From the NCBI GenBank assembly GCA_036689365.1, contig CP144805.1, positions 124,001-188,000 of the forward strand: 64,000 nt of DNA, in the 5' to 3' direction. Positions 10,649 to 21,123 of the stretch are shown in pieces. This stretch comes from Stammera capleta_AO. Its GTDB lineage: Bacteria > Pseudomonadota > Gammaproteobacteria > Enterobacterales > Enterobacteriaceae. Position 1 is the stretch's first letter. Each line of letters starts with the position of its first letter. The position numbers and the translations under genes are program-made. The notes below the pieces were generated by a model that worked only from the letters and a program-made list of their open reading frames with translations, made no database searches and was not told the DNA's origin.

Positions 10649-11650
10649 TTATATTTTAATAGAAAATATATTTTTTTTAATTTTGTTTTTAATTTTTATA
10701 TATATTTCTTTGTTTTTTTTTAGAAAATTTGTAGAAGTATATTTTCCTTGCCCTAATTTAATATTTTTATATTTATATCATGAACCATTTTTTTGTATTA
10801 AGTTATTTTTAACTCCTATATTTAAAATTTCATCATATTTGTTTATTCCTTCACTATATAGTATTTGAAATACTACTTGTTTAAATGGAGCAGATAATTT
10901 ATTTTTAACTATTTTTACTTTGGTTTCATTTCCTATAATTTCTTCGTTTTTTTTTATATTACCTATTTTTCTTATATCTAGTCTTATAGATGCATAAAAT
11001 TTTAAGGCATTTCCTCCTGTAGTAGTTTCTGGATTTCCAAATAGAATACCTATTTTCATTCTTATTTGATTTATAAATATTAGTAAAATATTAGATTGAT
11101 TTATATTTCTTGCTAATTTTCTCATGGCTTGACTCATCATTCTTGCTGCTAAACCTAAATGTGAATCTCCTATTTCTCCTTCTATTTCTGTTTTAGGAGT
11201 TAGTGCAGCTACTGAGTCTATTACAATAACATCTATATTTTTAGATTTAGCTAATGAATTACATATTTCTAAAGCTTGTTCTCCATTATCTGGTTGTGAA
11301 CATAATAATTCTTTTAAATTTACTCCTATTTTTTTAGCATATGTTGGATCTAGTGCATGTTCTGCATCTATAAATATACATATTTTATTTTTTTTTTGTG
11401 CTGAAGCGATTATTTCTAATGCTAAAGTAGTTTTACCTGATGATTCTGGTCCATATATTTCTATTATTCTACCCATAGGTAATCCACCTATTCCTAATGC
11501 TATATCTAGAGATATAGATCCAGTAGAAATTGTTTCTATATTATAATATTTGTTATCATCTAATTTTATTATTGATCCTTTTCCAAATTGTTTTTCTATT
11601 TGTTCTATAGCTAAATTTATAGATTTTAATTTATTTTCTTTTAGAGACAT
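10649..11650 (-). CDS. recA: Recombinase RecA
   Basis: Forms filaments on single-stranded DNA and performs strand exchange for homologous repair. 333 aa (E. coli 353). Walker A GPESSGKTTL at residues 67-76, VIDSVAALTPK (Walker B), loop L1/L2 segments including GNPETTTGGNALKFYASIR, and the C-terminal GSWYKYKNIKLGQGK. The Trp in the last motif is TGA at 10778-10780; reading it as a stop would remove 43 residues. The acidic C-terminal tail of E. coli is replaced by a Lys-rich end. With ruvC this shows that recombination is retained, relevant to the long inverted repeat at 20.6 kb. Confidence 0.96.
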
Positions 11651-11755
11651 ATTATTTAAATGTATTTTATTGTAAATATAAATATATTATGTTAATAATA
11701 ACATATAATTAAATTTATATTGTTTATATTTTATTAAATTTTGAGATATATATTT

Positions 11756-14443
11756 ATGTTTAAAAAATTTATTGAAGTTCGTGAATTATTTTTGAATTTT
11801 TTTAAATCTAAAAATCATAATGTAGTTAAAGGTAGCTCATTAATACCATTTAATGATAATTCATTATTGTTTACTAATGCAGGTATGAATCAATTCAAAG
11901 ATATTTTTTTAGGTATAAAAGATATTAAATATAATAATATTGTTACTATACAATCTTGTTTAAGAGTTGGTGGTAAACATAATGATCTTAAAAATATAGG
12001 TTATACTTCTAGACATAATACATTTTTTGAAATGATGGGTAATTTTAGTTTTAATTGTTATTTTAAAGAATTAGCTATAATTTATGCATGAGAATTATTA
12101 ACAAGTAAAAATTGGTATTCTATTTCTAAAGATCGTTTAATTGTTACAGTTCATAAAAATGATAAAGAAACTTATTATATATGATCAAAAATTATTGGTT
12201 TATCAAAAGATAATATATTTTTATTAGGTAATGATAAAATAGTTATTGATTTAAATTCTGATAATTTTTGAAGAATGTCTAAATTAGGACCATGTGGTTA
12301 TAGTACAGAAATTTTTTTTATTAAAGATATTTCTTTAGAGAATAATATTGATAATTTTAAAAAAAATATTTCTAATTATTTAGAAATATGAAATTTAGTA
12401 TTTATTGAGTTTAATATTGGTTTAGATAATAAAATTACTAATTTATATTATAAGTCTGTAGATACAGGTATGGGTTTAGAAAGGATTTGTTCTGTTTTGC
12501 AAAATAATTATTCTAATTTTAATATAGATTTATTTATAAATATGAAAAATATTATTAGTAAATTTTTTAATATAAAAATTACTAAATTAAATTTATATAT
12601 TTTTAATATTATTTCTGATCATATAAGAACTATTGTTTTTTTGATGTTAGAAGGATTGTTACCATCTAATGAATATAGAGGTTATGTATTACGTAAAATT
12701 ATTAGAAGAACTATTTATCATATTAAATTATTAAAAGTTAATAAAATTTTTTTATATAAATTATTAGATGTGTTATATATATTTTTTGAGAAAAATTATT
12801 CTATTGATAAAGATAAATTTTTTAGCATTAAAGATATTTTGTATAATGAAGAGAAAAATTTTTTAAAAAGTATAAATTTAGGATTAAATATTTTGAATTC
12901 TTTTATATTTAAAAAAAATAATTATAAAAAAAAAATAGAATCTAAAGTCATTTTTTTATTATATGATACTTATGGTTTACCAATAGATTTAATTGTTGAT
13001 GTTTGTAAATATAATAATGTTTCAATAAATTTGAGTAAATTTAATAATTTATTAGATAATCAAAAAAAAAAATCTAAGAAAAATAATATTTTTAATAATA
13101 TTTTTTTAAATATTGGTGGTAAAAATAAAACTATTTTTTTAGGTTATAAATATACTGAATGTATTAGTAAAGTATTATTTATTATTAAAGATAATTTATG
13201 TATAAATAAAATAGATTTTAATTGTAAAGATAATAATATTAGTATTATTTTAAATAAAACTGTTTTATATCCTGAATCTGGAGGACAGAAAGGAGATAAA
13301 GGTTTTATTATATTTAAAGAAAAAAAAAAAACTAAATTTATAGTTAAAAATACCATATTATATGGAGATTATATTTTACATATTGGTTATATAAAATATG
13401 GAATTTTAAATATTAATGATATTGTTATTGTGAAATATGATCTTGATTATCGTAATCAATTATCTTGTAATCATTCTGCTACTCATTTATTAAAATATGT
13501 ATTAAGTAATGTTTTGAAAACAAATATTTATCAAAATGGATCAAATATTAAATTTAATTTTTTTAGTTTTGATTTTTTTTGTGATAAAAATTTAACTAAG
13601 GAAGATATTTTTAATATTAATAAATTAATGAATTTTTATATATGAAAAAATTTATTTTTTAAAATTAAATTTAAATTAAATAAAAATGATTCAAAAATTA
13701 AATTAATTTTTTCTAAAGATAAATTATTTCGTGTAGTTAAAATAAATAATATTTCAGAAGAATATTGTTGTGGAACTCATGTTAAAAATTCTAAAGAGAT
13801 AGGTTTATTTTATGTAATTGATTATTATAATATTTCTTCAAAAATAAAACGTATAGAGGCTACTACTAATTTTTGCGCTATAGATTATTTAAGTAAACAT
13901 TTTTTTTTAATAAAAGATGTTTCTAATTTATTATCTGTAAATAATGATTTATTTTTGTCTAGAATTTTATCTTTATTTAATAAAATTAAAAAAAATAAAA
14001 ATGATTTTAATGAAATAAAATTTCTTTATATAAATGATATATTTCATAATTTAAATTATGATATAAAAGGAAATATATATATATATAATAAATTTAATTA
14101 TTTATTAAAAGAAATTAAAAATTTTTATTTTTTAAAAAATAAAGAAATATTATTTTATGTTTTTAATAAATTTAAATTTATATATAAATTATCTTTAATG
14201 TTATTTATTATAATTATTAATAATATTGTAAATTGTTATTTTTATATTGATAAATGTTTGTTAAATAAAATAGGTATTTTAAATTTTAAAAAAAAGATAA
14301 ATTTTTTATTTAACAAAATTGTTTTATTTTTAGAAAATAAAAAATTTTGTATATTTTTATTAAGTAGTAAAAAAAACAAATATTTAAAATTAAATTATAT
14401 TAAAAATTTTATTGAATGTAAATTTTTATATAAAAAAAAATAA
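11756..14443 (+). CDS. alaS: Alanyl-tRNA synthetase
   Basis: Charges tRNA-Ala and edits mischarged Ser/Gly. 895 aa, full length (E. coli 875). The N-terminus FKKFIEVRELFLNFFKSKNH and LLFTNAGMNQFKDIFLG are family-typical; FWRMSKLGPCGYSTEIFF and VDTGMGLERI belong to the catalytic core; HSATHLL and CCGTHV form the editing-domain zinc site. The last ~200 residues (C-Ala region) are highly degenerate and low-complexity but stay open. Start chosen at ATG 11756 rather than the TTG at 11741. Many Trp codons are TGA (for example 12089-12091). Normally surrounded by recX and csrA, both missing. Confidence 0.94.
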
Positions 14444-14484
14444 AAAATCTTAAATTAAATGATATAATATTATATTAATTTATA

Positions 14485-14567
14485 GATGAGATGGCCGAGT
14501 GGTTTAAGGTGCTCCTCTGCTAATGGAGTATGCTTTTGCATCGAGGGTTCGAATCCCTCTCTCATCG
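14485..14567 (+). tRNA. tRNA-Ser (anticodon GCU)
   Basis: Acceptor GATGAGA (14485-14491) pairs with TCTCATC (14560-14566), discriminator G. The anticodon loop CTGCTAA gives GCU, reading AGU/AGC. A long variable arm (class II) follows, and the T-arm has GGTTCGAATCC. No encoded CCA. It stands 5 bp before tRNA-Arg. Confidence 0.93.
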
Positions 14568-14572
14568 TTTTT

Positions 14573-14645
14573 GCATCCGTAGCTCAGTGGATAGAGTACT
14601 CGGCTACGAACCGAGTGGTCAGAGGTTCAAATCCTCTCGGATGTT
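14573..14645 (+). tRNA. tRNA-Arg (anticodon ACG)
   Basis: Very close to E. coli tRNA-Arg(ICG): anticodon loop CTACGAA, to be edited to inosine by TadA, T-arm GGTTCAAATCC. The acceptor 5' GCATCCG pairs with 3' CGGATGT, so the first pair is G-U, and the next base (discriminator) is T instead of the usual A or G. No encoded CCA. Confidence 0.92.
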
Positions 14646-14651
14646 TAAAGA

Positions 14652-14685
14652 ATTTTTTATTTTATTTTTTAGTAAAATAAAAAAT
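14652..14685 (+). terminator. AT-only hairpin after tRNA-Arg
   Basis: A perfect 13-bp stem, ATTTTTTATTTTA (14652-14664) with TAAAATAAAAAAT (14673-14685), 8-nt loop. Its place just after the tRNA pair suggests a transcript end, but an all-AT stem at this composition is weak evidence. Confidence 0.35.
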
Positions 14686-14687
14686 AT

Positions 14688-14712
14688 TCTACCTAATTTA
14701 AAATTAGGTAGA
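14688..14712. terminator. Bidirectional hairpin between tRNA-Arg and the porin gene
   Basis: Perfect 12-bp stem TCTACCTAATTT / AAATTAGGTAGA around a single A. It is the only GC-containing dyad in the convergent gap, directly after the porin stop (14716 on the - strand), so it is probably a shared terminator. Same architecture as the hairpin at 36017-36041. Confidence 0.55.
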
Positions 14713-14715
14713 TTA

Positions 14716-15867
14716 TTAAAATTTATAAACAAATCCTAATGATAAGTTATTGTTATTACAAAATTTTCTTAAATTATTAGGTAATTGGTTTATTTTATAA
14801 TCTATATATCCTAAAAATGATTTATTAAAATTATATGTTACTCCTATATTAAAATATTTTTCTATATCTGTATTTTTAATAATATTTTTATTATTATATT
14901 TTGTTTTATTAAAATTTTTTATTGTACTTTGTGTATATCCTATTATAGGTGTTATTCCTGATTTAAAATTATATTTAGCTGTTATATTAATATTTTCACT
15001 TTTATTAGCAAATTTATAATCAATATAACTATGATTATTTATATATTTGTTATATTTAATTAAATTTAAATTTTTACCTAATATATATGAATAAGCTATA
15101 TAAAATTTGTTTATATTGTATTTAATGCTTGTAGATCAAGCTGATGAATAAAAATTATTTTTAATATTATTTGTATTAAAATATTTATTATTTTTATTTA
15201 TATTAAAATCTTGATTAGCGTATGATGAAGATATTTCAATACCATTATTAGTTGCTATATTATAGCCTATACCTCATCCATTTTTAATTAATAAAAGATT
15301 ATTTTGATTTAAAACAATACTTCTATTTTGATATTGAGTTGTTAAGGTTATTTTTTTAAATATTTTTTTTTTATTATTTGATTTAAAAGTTTTTTTATAT
15401 GTAACAGTATTACTATTTATTCCTGTTAAATTATTTTCTACTAGTATTTTACTTTTAAAATAAGGAGATATATCTGTATATGATAGTGTTTTATTTATTA
15501 CAGAGTAATTTTTTCCTAACTTTATTTCCCCTAATTTATTATGTTTTACTCCTATATATACTAATTGAGTTGTGTTATTTTTATTTTTTTTATTAATTGT
15601 ATTTATATCAATTAATTCTTCTAATTTACCATATGTAGATATATTGTTTTTTTCTTTAGTTTTTCCTTCTATTTTTAAAAATAAAAGATTATCATTAGAT
15701 TTTTTGTCATTTATATTAAATAAACTTTGTGTTTTAATTTTTCCATCTATATCTATAGATATATCTTTATTATTTATTATATTTGTAGCTTGTAAATTTT
15801 TTTGCATAGTAAATATTAAAAATAATATACTTAATATATTAACTATACTTGTTTTTTTAATATTCAT
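14716..15867 (-). CDS. Outer-membrane general porin (OmpC/OmpF family)
   Basis: 383 aa, usual for trimeric 16-strand porins. An N-terminal signal peptide (Lys-Lys, then a hydrophobic run, ending near LQA-TN about residue 29) is visible. Alternating polar/aromatic strands follow, with KTQSLFNIN, LGEIKLGKNYSVINK (the family's GRA/KL..G pattern) and the terminal strand LSLGFVYKF ending in Phe, the BAM recognition signal. In-frame TGA (for example 15274-15276) encode Trp. It implies a retained outer membrane and passive entry of small solutes. The Lys/Asn-rich composition matches its strand. The particular porin subfamily cannot be given. Confidence 0.82.
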
Positions 15868-15958
15868 ATTTTGTTTCCTTATAATTAAAATATTTATTTT
15901 ATATATATAAATTTATTATATAAATTTAATTATATACTAACAATAGTGAAATTATGTA

Positions 15959-17320
15959 TTAAAAATTTAAATAATTAGGATATCTTGGATATGGTATTAT
16001 ATCTTTTATATTTTGTATATTTGTAATATACATTAATAATCTTTCTATACCTAAACCAAAACCAGAATGAGGTATAGTTCCAAATTTTCTTAAATCTCTG
16101 TACCATCAGTATTGTTTTTTATTTATTTTTTTTTCTTTCATATTTTGATTTAATTTATTTATGTTATATTCTCTTTCAGAACCTCCTATTATTTCTCCTA
16201 CATTTAATAATAATAAATCTAGTGAAGATACTGTTATGTTATCTTTATTTCTTTTCATATAAAAAGGTTTTATTTTTTTAGGATAATCTATAATTATTAT
16301 AGAAGATTTAAAATATTTTTTTGTTAAATATTTTTCTTGTTCAGTAGATATATCTATGCCTCATATTATTTTTTTATTAAATTGTTGTTCTTTTTTTTTT
16401 AATATTTTAATAACATCAGTATATGATACTGTAATAATTTTTTTTTCTATTATTTTATTTAAAAGATTAATATGATTTTTTTTATTATATTTAATTAAGA
16501 AATTTAAATCTTGGTAATTTTTTTTTATAATTTTTTCAATACAATAAGATAACATTTTTTTGATTAATTTTATAATTTTTTTTTTTTTTAATAATACAAT
16601 TTCTGTTTCTAACATTCAAAATTCTGCTAAATGTTTTTTTGTATTGGAATTTTCTGCTCTAAATACTGGTCCTAAATTATATACTTTTGATAGAGCACAA
16701 GCATATGTTTCTAAGTTTAATTGTCCTGATACAGTAAGAAAAGGATTTTTATTAAAAAAATGATTATTTTTTTGGCATATTTCAAACATTTTGCTATTTC
16801 CTTCTGTATCTATAGAAGTTATTATTGGAGTAGGTATTAAATAAAAATTTTTTTTTTGAAAAAATTTATGCAAATTATATATTAATGTGTTTCTTATTCT
16901 ACTAATAGATGAAATTAAATTAGTTCTTGGTCTTAAATGAGATATCGTTCTTAAATATTTAGCACTATGATATTTTGGACTAATTGGGTATTTATAAGAA
17001 TTTTTTATATTTCCAATTATTTTAATTTTTTTAGCATGTATTTCATTTTTATCATTATTTTTATTTTTTTTTATTTTACCTTTAATTATAATTGAACATC
17101 CATTATTTAAATTTATTAAATCGATTTTATTTTTTTTTAGTATTTTTTTTTTTATAATTATTTGTGTTGGTTTTACAGATGAACCGTCATTAATATCTAG
17201 AAATAGTATTCCTATTTTAGAGTATCTTTTTGATTTTATTCATCCGTAAATATTAATTAATTTTTTATTTTGTTTATATATTTTTTTTTTTTTTTTTATT
17301 TCTATTAAACGATAGTACAT
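15959..17320 (-). CDS. asnS: Asparaginyl-tRNA synthetase
   Basis: Class IIb synthetase charging tRNA-Asn (the tRNA-Asn gene is at 50126). 453 aa (E. coli 466). The OB-fold N-terminus (INIYGWIKSKRYSKIGILFLDIND), HLRPRTNLISSISRIR, LTVSGQLNLETYACALSKVYNLGPVFRAENSNTKKHLAEFWMLE (motif 2) and the C-terminal GFGLGIERLLMYI-type motif 3 are present, ending IIPYPRYPNYLNF. Start at ATG 17320 (MYYRLIE). TGA at 16361-16363 and others encode Trp. Downstream of dnaQ on the same strand, 42 bp apart; strongly Lys/Asn-enriched. Confidence 0.94.
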
Positions 17321-17362
17321 TTTTTTTTTTGTTAGTTATAAATTATTTAAAATTATTAGTTT

Positions 17363-18058
17363 TTAAATTCATAAACATTTTTTAAATGTTTTTTTTATAT
17401 ATTTTAAATATTTTATATGTTTTTTATTATCTTTTTTTTTTAAGTGATATTTTATATATTTATTATTTTTTTTTTGTTTTATTTTTTTTTTATATAATAT
17501 TTTTTCTTTAAAATTTATTTGTTTTTGTTTTTTAGTTATATTTAAAAATATTAAAGCTAATAATTTAGCGTCTATTAATGCTCCATGTTTTTTTCTTATT
17601 AAATTATTTATTTTATATCTTTGACAGAGACTATTTAAATCATTTTTTTTTCCAGGAAATATTTTTCTTGCTATAGATAATGTGTCTATAATATTGCAAA
17701 TTTTGTTTATTTTTTTTATTTTATAATTTATATTTTTTAATTCATTTTCTATAAAACTTATATCGAAATTAGCATTATGTATTATAAGATCAGAATTTTT
17801 AATAAATTTAATTATTTTTTTAACTACTTCAACAAAAGTAGGTTTGTTTTTTAAAAAATTATTTGATATTCCGTGTATTTTATAAGCTTTTGAATCTATT
17901 TTTCTTTTTGGATTTATGTATAAATGTAAAAAATTTTTTGTAATTTTTTTGTTTATTATTTCTATAGCTCCTATTTCTATTATTTTATGTCCTATATAAG
18001 GTTTATCTATTAAATTCATTCCAGTTGTTTCTATATCTAAAACTATTTGTCTATTCAT
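17363..18058 (-). CDS. dnaQ: DNA polymerase III epsilon subunit (proofreading exonuclease)
   Basis: 3'-5' exonuclease that proofreads for Pol III. 231 aa (E. coli 243). Exo I DIETTG with D8/E10, Exo II HNANFDISFIENEL and Exo III HGALIDAKLLA are complete, so proofreading should be active. The C-terminal third, which binds the alpha subunit, is a Lys-rich low-complexity tail ending in CLWI with Trp as TGA (17369-17371). Divergently transcribed from rnhA across 56 bp, the arrangement found in E. coli. Confidence 0.93.
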
Positions 18059-18114
18059 TTTATTTATTTAGTTTATAATATTTAAATAATTTTAAAATAT
18101 TATTTATTAAGTAT

Positions 18115-18606
18115 ATGTTAAAAATAGACATTTATACAGATGGATCGTGTATTAATAATCCTGGTCCTGGTGGTTGTGCAGCTATTGCTATATTAATTGA
18201 TAGAAAATTAATTTTTCATTCTGGTTATTATTATACTACTAATAACAGAATGGAATTAATGGCTGTTATATTACCTTTAGATTTTTTTTTAAATTATAAA
18301 GAAAATATTTTATTATTAAGTATATATACAGATAGTAATTATTTGTATAGTGGTGTTAATAATTGGATGTATATATGAAAAAAGAATAATTGAAAAAGTA
18401 AAAGTAATAAATTAATTAAAAATATAGATTTATGAATTAAAATATATAATTTAATTTTTTTTTTTAATAATAAAATTAAATGATATTTAATTAAAAGTCA
18501 TTTTGGTAATTATAATAATGAAGAATGTGATAAAATAGCTTTTTGATCGGCTAAAAATCCTACTTTAAAAGATTTACCTATACCTAAAAATATTAAAGAT
18601 AATTAA
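18115..18606 (+). CDS. rnhA: Ribonuclease HI
   Basis: Degrades RNA in RNA-DNA hybrids. 163 aa (E. coli 155). Catalytic residues in D9 (YTDGSC), E47 (NNRMELMA), D73 (YTDSN) and the Asp of ECDKIAF are all present, with the His loop SHFGN. Five Trp codons are TGA, the first at 18376-18378; under the standard code only the first 87 residues would be called. The divergent dnaQ/rnhA neighbourhood supports the call. Confidence 0.94.
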
Positions 18607-19155
18607 TTTTTTATTTAAATTTACATTTATTTTTATAAATTATATTTAATATATTATTGTTTATTTTTTTCATTTCATTATATAATTTAAAATATAAATA
18701 AAATTTATATTAATATTTTTATTATATTTTTAATTTTTATAAAAATAAATTTACTGTTAATATTACAAATATATTTATATTTAATTTAAAAAATTTTTTT
18801 ATTTTTAAATATATATATTTAAATTATTTATATTTTTCATTTAATAAATTTTATTGATTTAATAATTTATTTATTTAATAAAATTTATATAAAATATTAT
18901 ATTTATATATATAAATGATATTTAGAATTATATTTTAAAATTTATTTAATTTAACAAAATTTTGTTTAATTAAAAATTGGTTTATATATTGTATAATTTT
19001 ATTGTAATTTTATATAAATTTTTTAATAATTAAAAATTTTTGTAAAGGAATATTTAATTATTGATTTTAATATATATAATAAATATACTTTTTAATATAT
19101 AGTTTTATTTTTAAAATATATGTTTATTAAAAATTAAATATTTATAGGTAATAAT
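18607..19155. other. 549-bp AT-only spacer before gapA
   Basis: The longest spacer in the window outside the inverted repeat. It is almost free of G and C, with no coding frame of note, no tRNA fold and no clear relict of a gene. GGTAATA sits 7 nt before the gapA ATG and may serve as a weak ribosome-binding site. Probably a fully eroded gene region plus the gapA leader. Confidence 0.6.
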
Positions 19156-20157
19156 ATGTCAATAAGAATTGGTATTAATGGTTTTGGTAGAATAGGAAGA
19201 TTAATATTTAGAAATGCACAAAATAGAAAAAATATTAATATTGTTGCTATCAATGATTTAATAGATGCTAAATATATGGCTTATATGTTGAAATTTGATT
19301 CAACTCATGGTAGATTTACTGGAAAAGTAGATGTTTTAGATAATAATTTATTGGTTAATGATAGCAAAATTTATGTTACTTCTTATAAAAATCCAACAGA
19401 AATACCTTGAAGTAAATTTAATGTTGATGTAGTAGTAGAGTCTACTGGTATTTTTTTAACTAAAGAATTATCTTATGGTCATATTTTAAGTGGAGCTAAA
19501 TATGTAGTTATTACTGCTCCATCAAAAGATGATACTCCAATGTTTGTTATGGGAGTTAATCATTATAGTTATAACGGTCAAAATATAGTATCAAATTCTT
19601 CTTGTACTACTAATTGTTTAGCTCCTATAATGAAAGTTATACATGATAATTTTGGTGTTTTAGAAGCTTTTATGACTACTATTCATGCTTCAACAGCTAC
19701 TCAAAAAGTAGTTGATAGTCCTTCTTTAAAAGATTGAAGAGGAGGTAGAAGTGTATTTCAAAATATTATTCCTTCATCCACAGGTGCTGCAGTTGCTATA
19801 GGAAATATTATTCCTGATTTAAAAGGTAAAATAACAGGTATGTCTTTTAGAGTTCCTACTTCTAATGTTTCAGTAATAGATGTTACTGCTAAATTATATC
19901 ATAGTATTACATATGATAAATTATGTAATGTTATGAAAGAGGCTTCTAGTAGTTATTTACGTGGTATTTTAGGATATACATCTGATGATGTTGTATCAAG
20001 TGATTTTAATGGAGAAAAATTAGTTTCTGTTTTTGATTCTAAAGCATCTATGTTGTTAAATGATAAATTTATTAAGATTATTTCCTGGTATGATAATGAA
20101 ACTGGTTATTCAGATAAAGTATTAGATTTATCTTCTTATATGTATTATTATAATTAA
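19156..20157 (+). CDS. gapA: Glyceraldehyde-3-phosphate dehydrogenase
   Basis: Glycolytic, NAD-dependent oxidation of G3P to 1,3-bisphosphoglycerate. 333 aa (E. coli 331). NAD fold GINGFGRIGRL, active-site SSCTTNCLAP with Cys150, TTIHASTATQK with the catalytic His, and SWYDNETGYS are intact. Trp is TGA at 19408-19410 and 19735-19737 and TGG in SWYDN, showing mixed use within one gene. It lies 21 bp before the left copy of the cold-shock gene. With eno, pykF and ldhA it forms a sugar-to-lactate route. Confidence 0.96.
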
Positions 20158-20169
20158 TATTTTAACAAG

Positions 20170-20600
20170 GGTAATATAATGTCTACAAGAGTAAAAGGTA
20201 GTGTAAAATGGTTTAATGAATCCAAAGGTTTTGGTTTTATTACTCCTGATAATGGTGATAAAGATGTTTTTGTACATTTTTCAGCAATACAAAGTAGTGG
20301 TTTTAAAACTTTAACGGAAGGTCAATCTGTTGAATTTGAAATTACTGATGGAGCTAAAGGACCATCAGCTACTAATGTAGTGCCTTTATAAAATTTGGTA
20401 GTTTAAATTTTTAAAAATATTTAAATAATTTTCATAATTTAATTTATTAGTATTTAAATGAATTGTTTAAATTTTTAGTTTTTAAATTTAAATAATTTAT
20501 TTAATACTAATAGAAATTATTTTATAATAATTTATAAATAATTAATTATTTTAATTAATTAATTTAAATCTTCCTTTAATTTTTTTTTGGTTTATATACT
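20170..20600. repeat. Left arm of 431-bp inverted repeat
   Basis: Reads as the exact reverse complement of 20606-21036. The outer boundary is sharp: identity starts at GGTAATATAATG, 9 bp before the cold-shock ATG, and breaks immediately outside (a G at 20169 against an A in the other copy). It contains the cold-shock gene plus 209 bp of AT-rich sequence, including a smaller imperfect dyad (ATTAGTATTTAAAT near 20448 and ATTTAATACTAAT near 20500). Confidence 0.9.
20179..20391 (+). CDS. cspE: Cold-shock protein (CspA/CspE family), left copy
   Basis: Single OB-fold nucleic-acid-binding protein, an RNA chaperone. 70 aa, the family length. RNP-1 KGFGFI and RNP-2 VFVHF are present, as is the start GSVKWFNESKGFGFI. 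Its sequence is nearer to E. coli CspE/CspC than almost any other protein here is to its orthologue, with little AT-driven drift; Trp is TGG. Identical to the copy at 20815-21027. Which Csp paralogue it represents cannot be settled, and CspC is possible. Confidence 0.9.
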   Translation: MSTRVKGSVKWFNESKGFGFITPDNGDKDVFVHFSAIQSSGFKTLTEGQSVEFEITDGAKGPSATNVVPL

Positions 20601-20605
20601 NNNNN
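20601..20605. other. Run of five N at the centre of the palindrome
   Basis: Undetermined bases exactly at the symmetry point, bordered by GGTTTATATACT and AGTATATAAACC. Either a scaffold join of unknown true length or the unresolved loop of a large hairpin. Confidence 0.95.
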
Positions 20606-21036
20606 AGTATATAAACCAAAAAAAAATTAAAGGAAGATTTAAATTAATTAATTAAAATAATTAATTATTTATAAATTATTATAAAATAATTTCTATTAGT
20701 ATTAAATAAATTATTTAAATTTAAAAACTAAAAATTTAAACAATTCATTTAAATACTAATAAATTAAATTATGAAAATTATTTAAATATTTTTAAAAATT
20801 TAAACTACCAAATTTTATAAAGGCACTACATTAGTAGCTGATGGTCCTTTAGCTCCATCAGTAATTTCAAATTCAACAGATTGACCTTCCGTTAAAGTTT
20901 TAAAACCACTACTTTGTATTGCTGAAAAATGTACAAAAACATCTTTATCACCATTATCAGGAGTAATAAAACCAAAACCTTTGGATTCATTAAACCATTT
21001 TACACTACCTTTTACTCTTGTAGACATTATATTACC
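20606..21036. repeat. Right arm of 431-bp inverted repeat
   Basis: Reverse complement of 20170-20600, with no mismatch seen by eye. Beyond 21036 the sequence diverges into a different leader (AAAGTTTTTTGAAA on the - strand), so the two copies have separate upstream regions and promoters. Confidence 0.9.
20815..21027 (-). CDS. cspE: Cold-shock protein (CspA/CspE family), right copy
   Basis: Same 70 residues as the left copy, on the opposite strand. An in-frame upstream ATG at 21042 would add five residues (MKGNI) present only in this copy; the alignment and the shared GGTAATATA leader favour 21027. It lies head-to-tail with ruvC (ruvC stops at 21124 further right, same strand). Two identical copies in a genome this reduced suggest dosage or gene conversion, if the assembly is right. 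Confidence 0.85.
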   Translation of the reverse strand: MSTRVKGSVKWFNESKGFGFITPDNGDKDVFVHFSAIQSSGFKTLTEGQSVEFEITDGAKGPSATNVVPL

Positions 21037-21123
21037 TTTCAAAAAACTTTGTTATTTTAGTTAATAATAAATCAATTTTTAAAATTATACAATAATTTTA
21101 AATAAATTAATAAATACAATTAA

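Noticed and set aside
10683..10868. Small hydrophobic + strand protein opposite the recA end
   Set aside because: Antisense to the conserved RecA C-terminus; Phe/Leu-rich frames opposite Lys-rich genes are expected shadows. The same applies to 13144-13356, 23545-23763, 28067-28306, 31539-31835, 33327-33779, 41378-41770 and 57346-57648.
14486..14739. Two overlapping + strand frames across the tRNA pair
   Set aside because: They translate tRNA-Ser and tRNA-Arg sequence; not proteins.
15572..15910. 112-aa + strand frame over the porin gene
   Set aside because: Shadow of the porin, which has a signal peptide and a terminal Phe motif on the other strand.
18607..19155. Promoter or RNA gene upstream of gapA
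   Set aside because: TATAAT-like words are too frequent at this composition, and no structured GC-bearing RNA is visible.
20595..20611. dif-like recombination site at the repeat centre
   Set aside because: GGTTTATATACT around the N run does not resemble the dif consensus, and the core bases are missing.
20170..21036. Insertion sequence or phage attachment structure
   Set aside because: No transposase, integrase or direct target repeats; the arms hold only a chromosomal cold-shock gene and AT-rich DNA.
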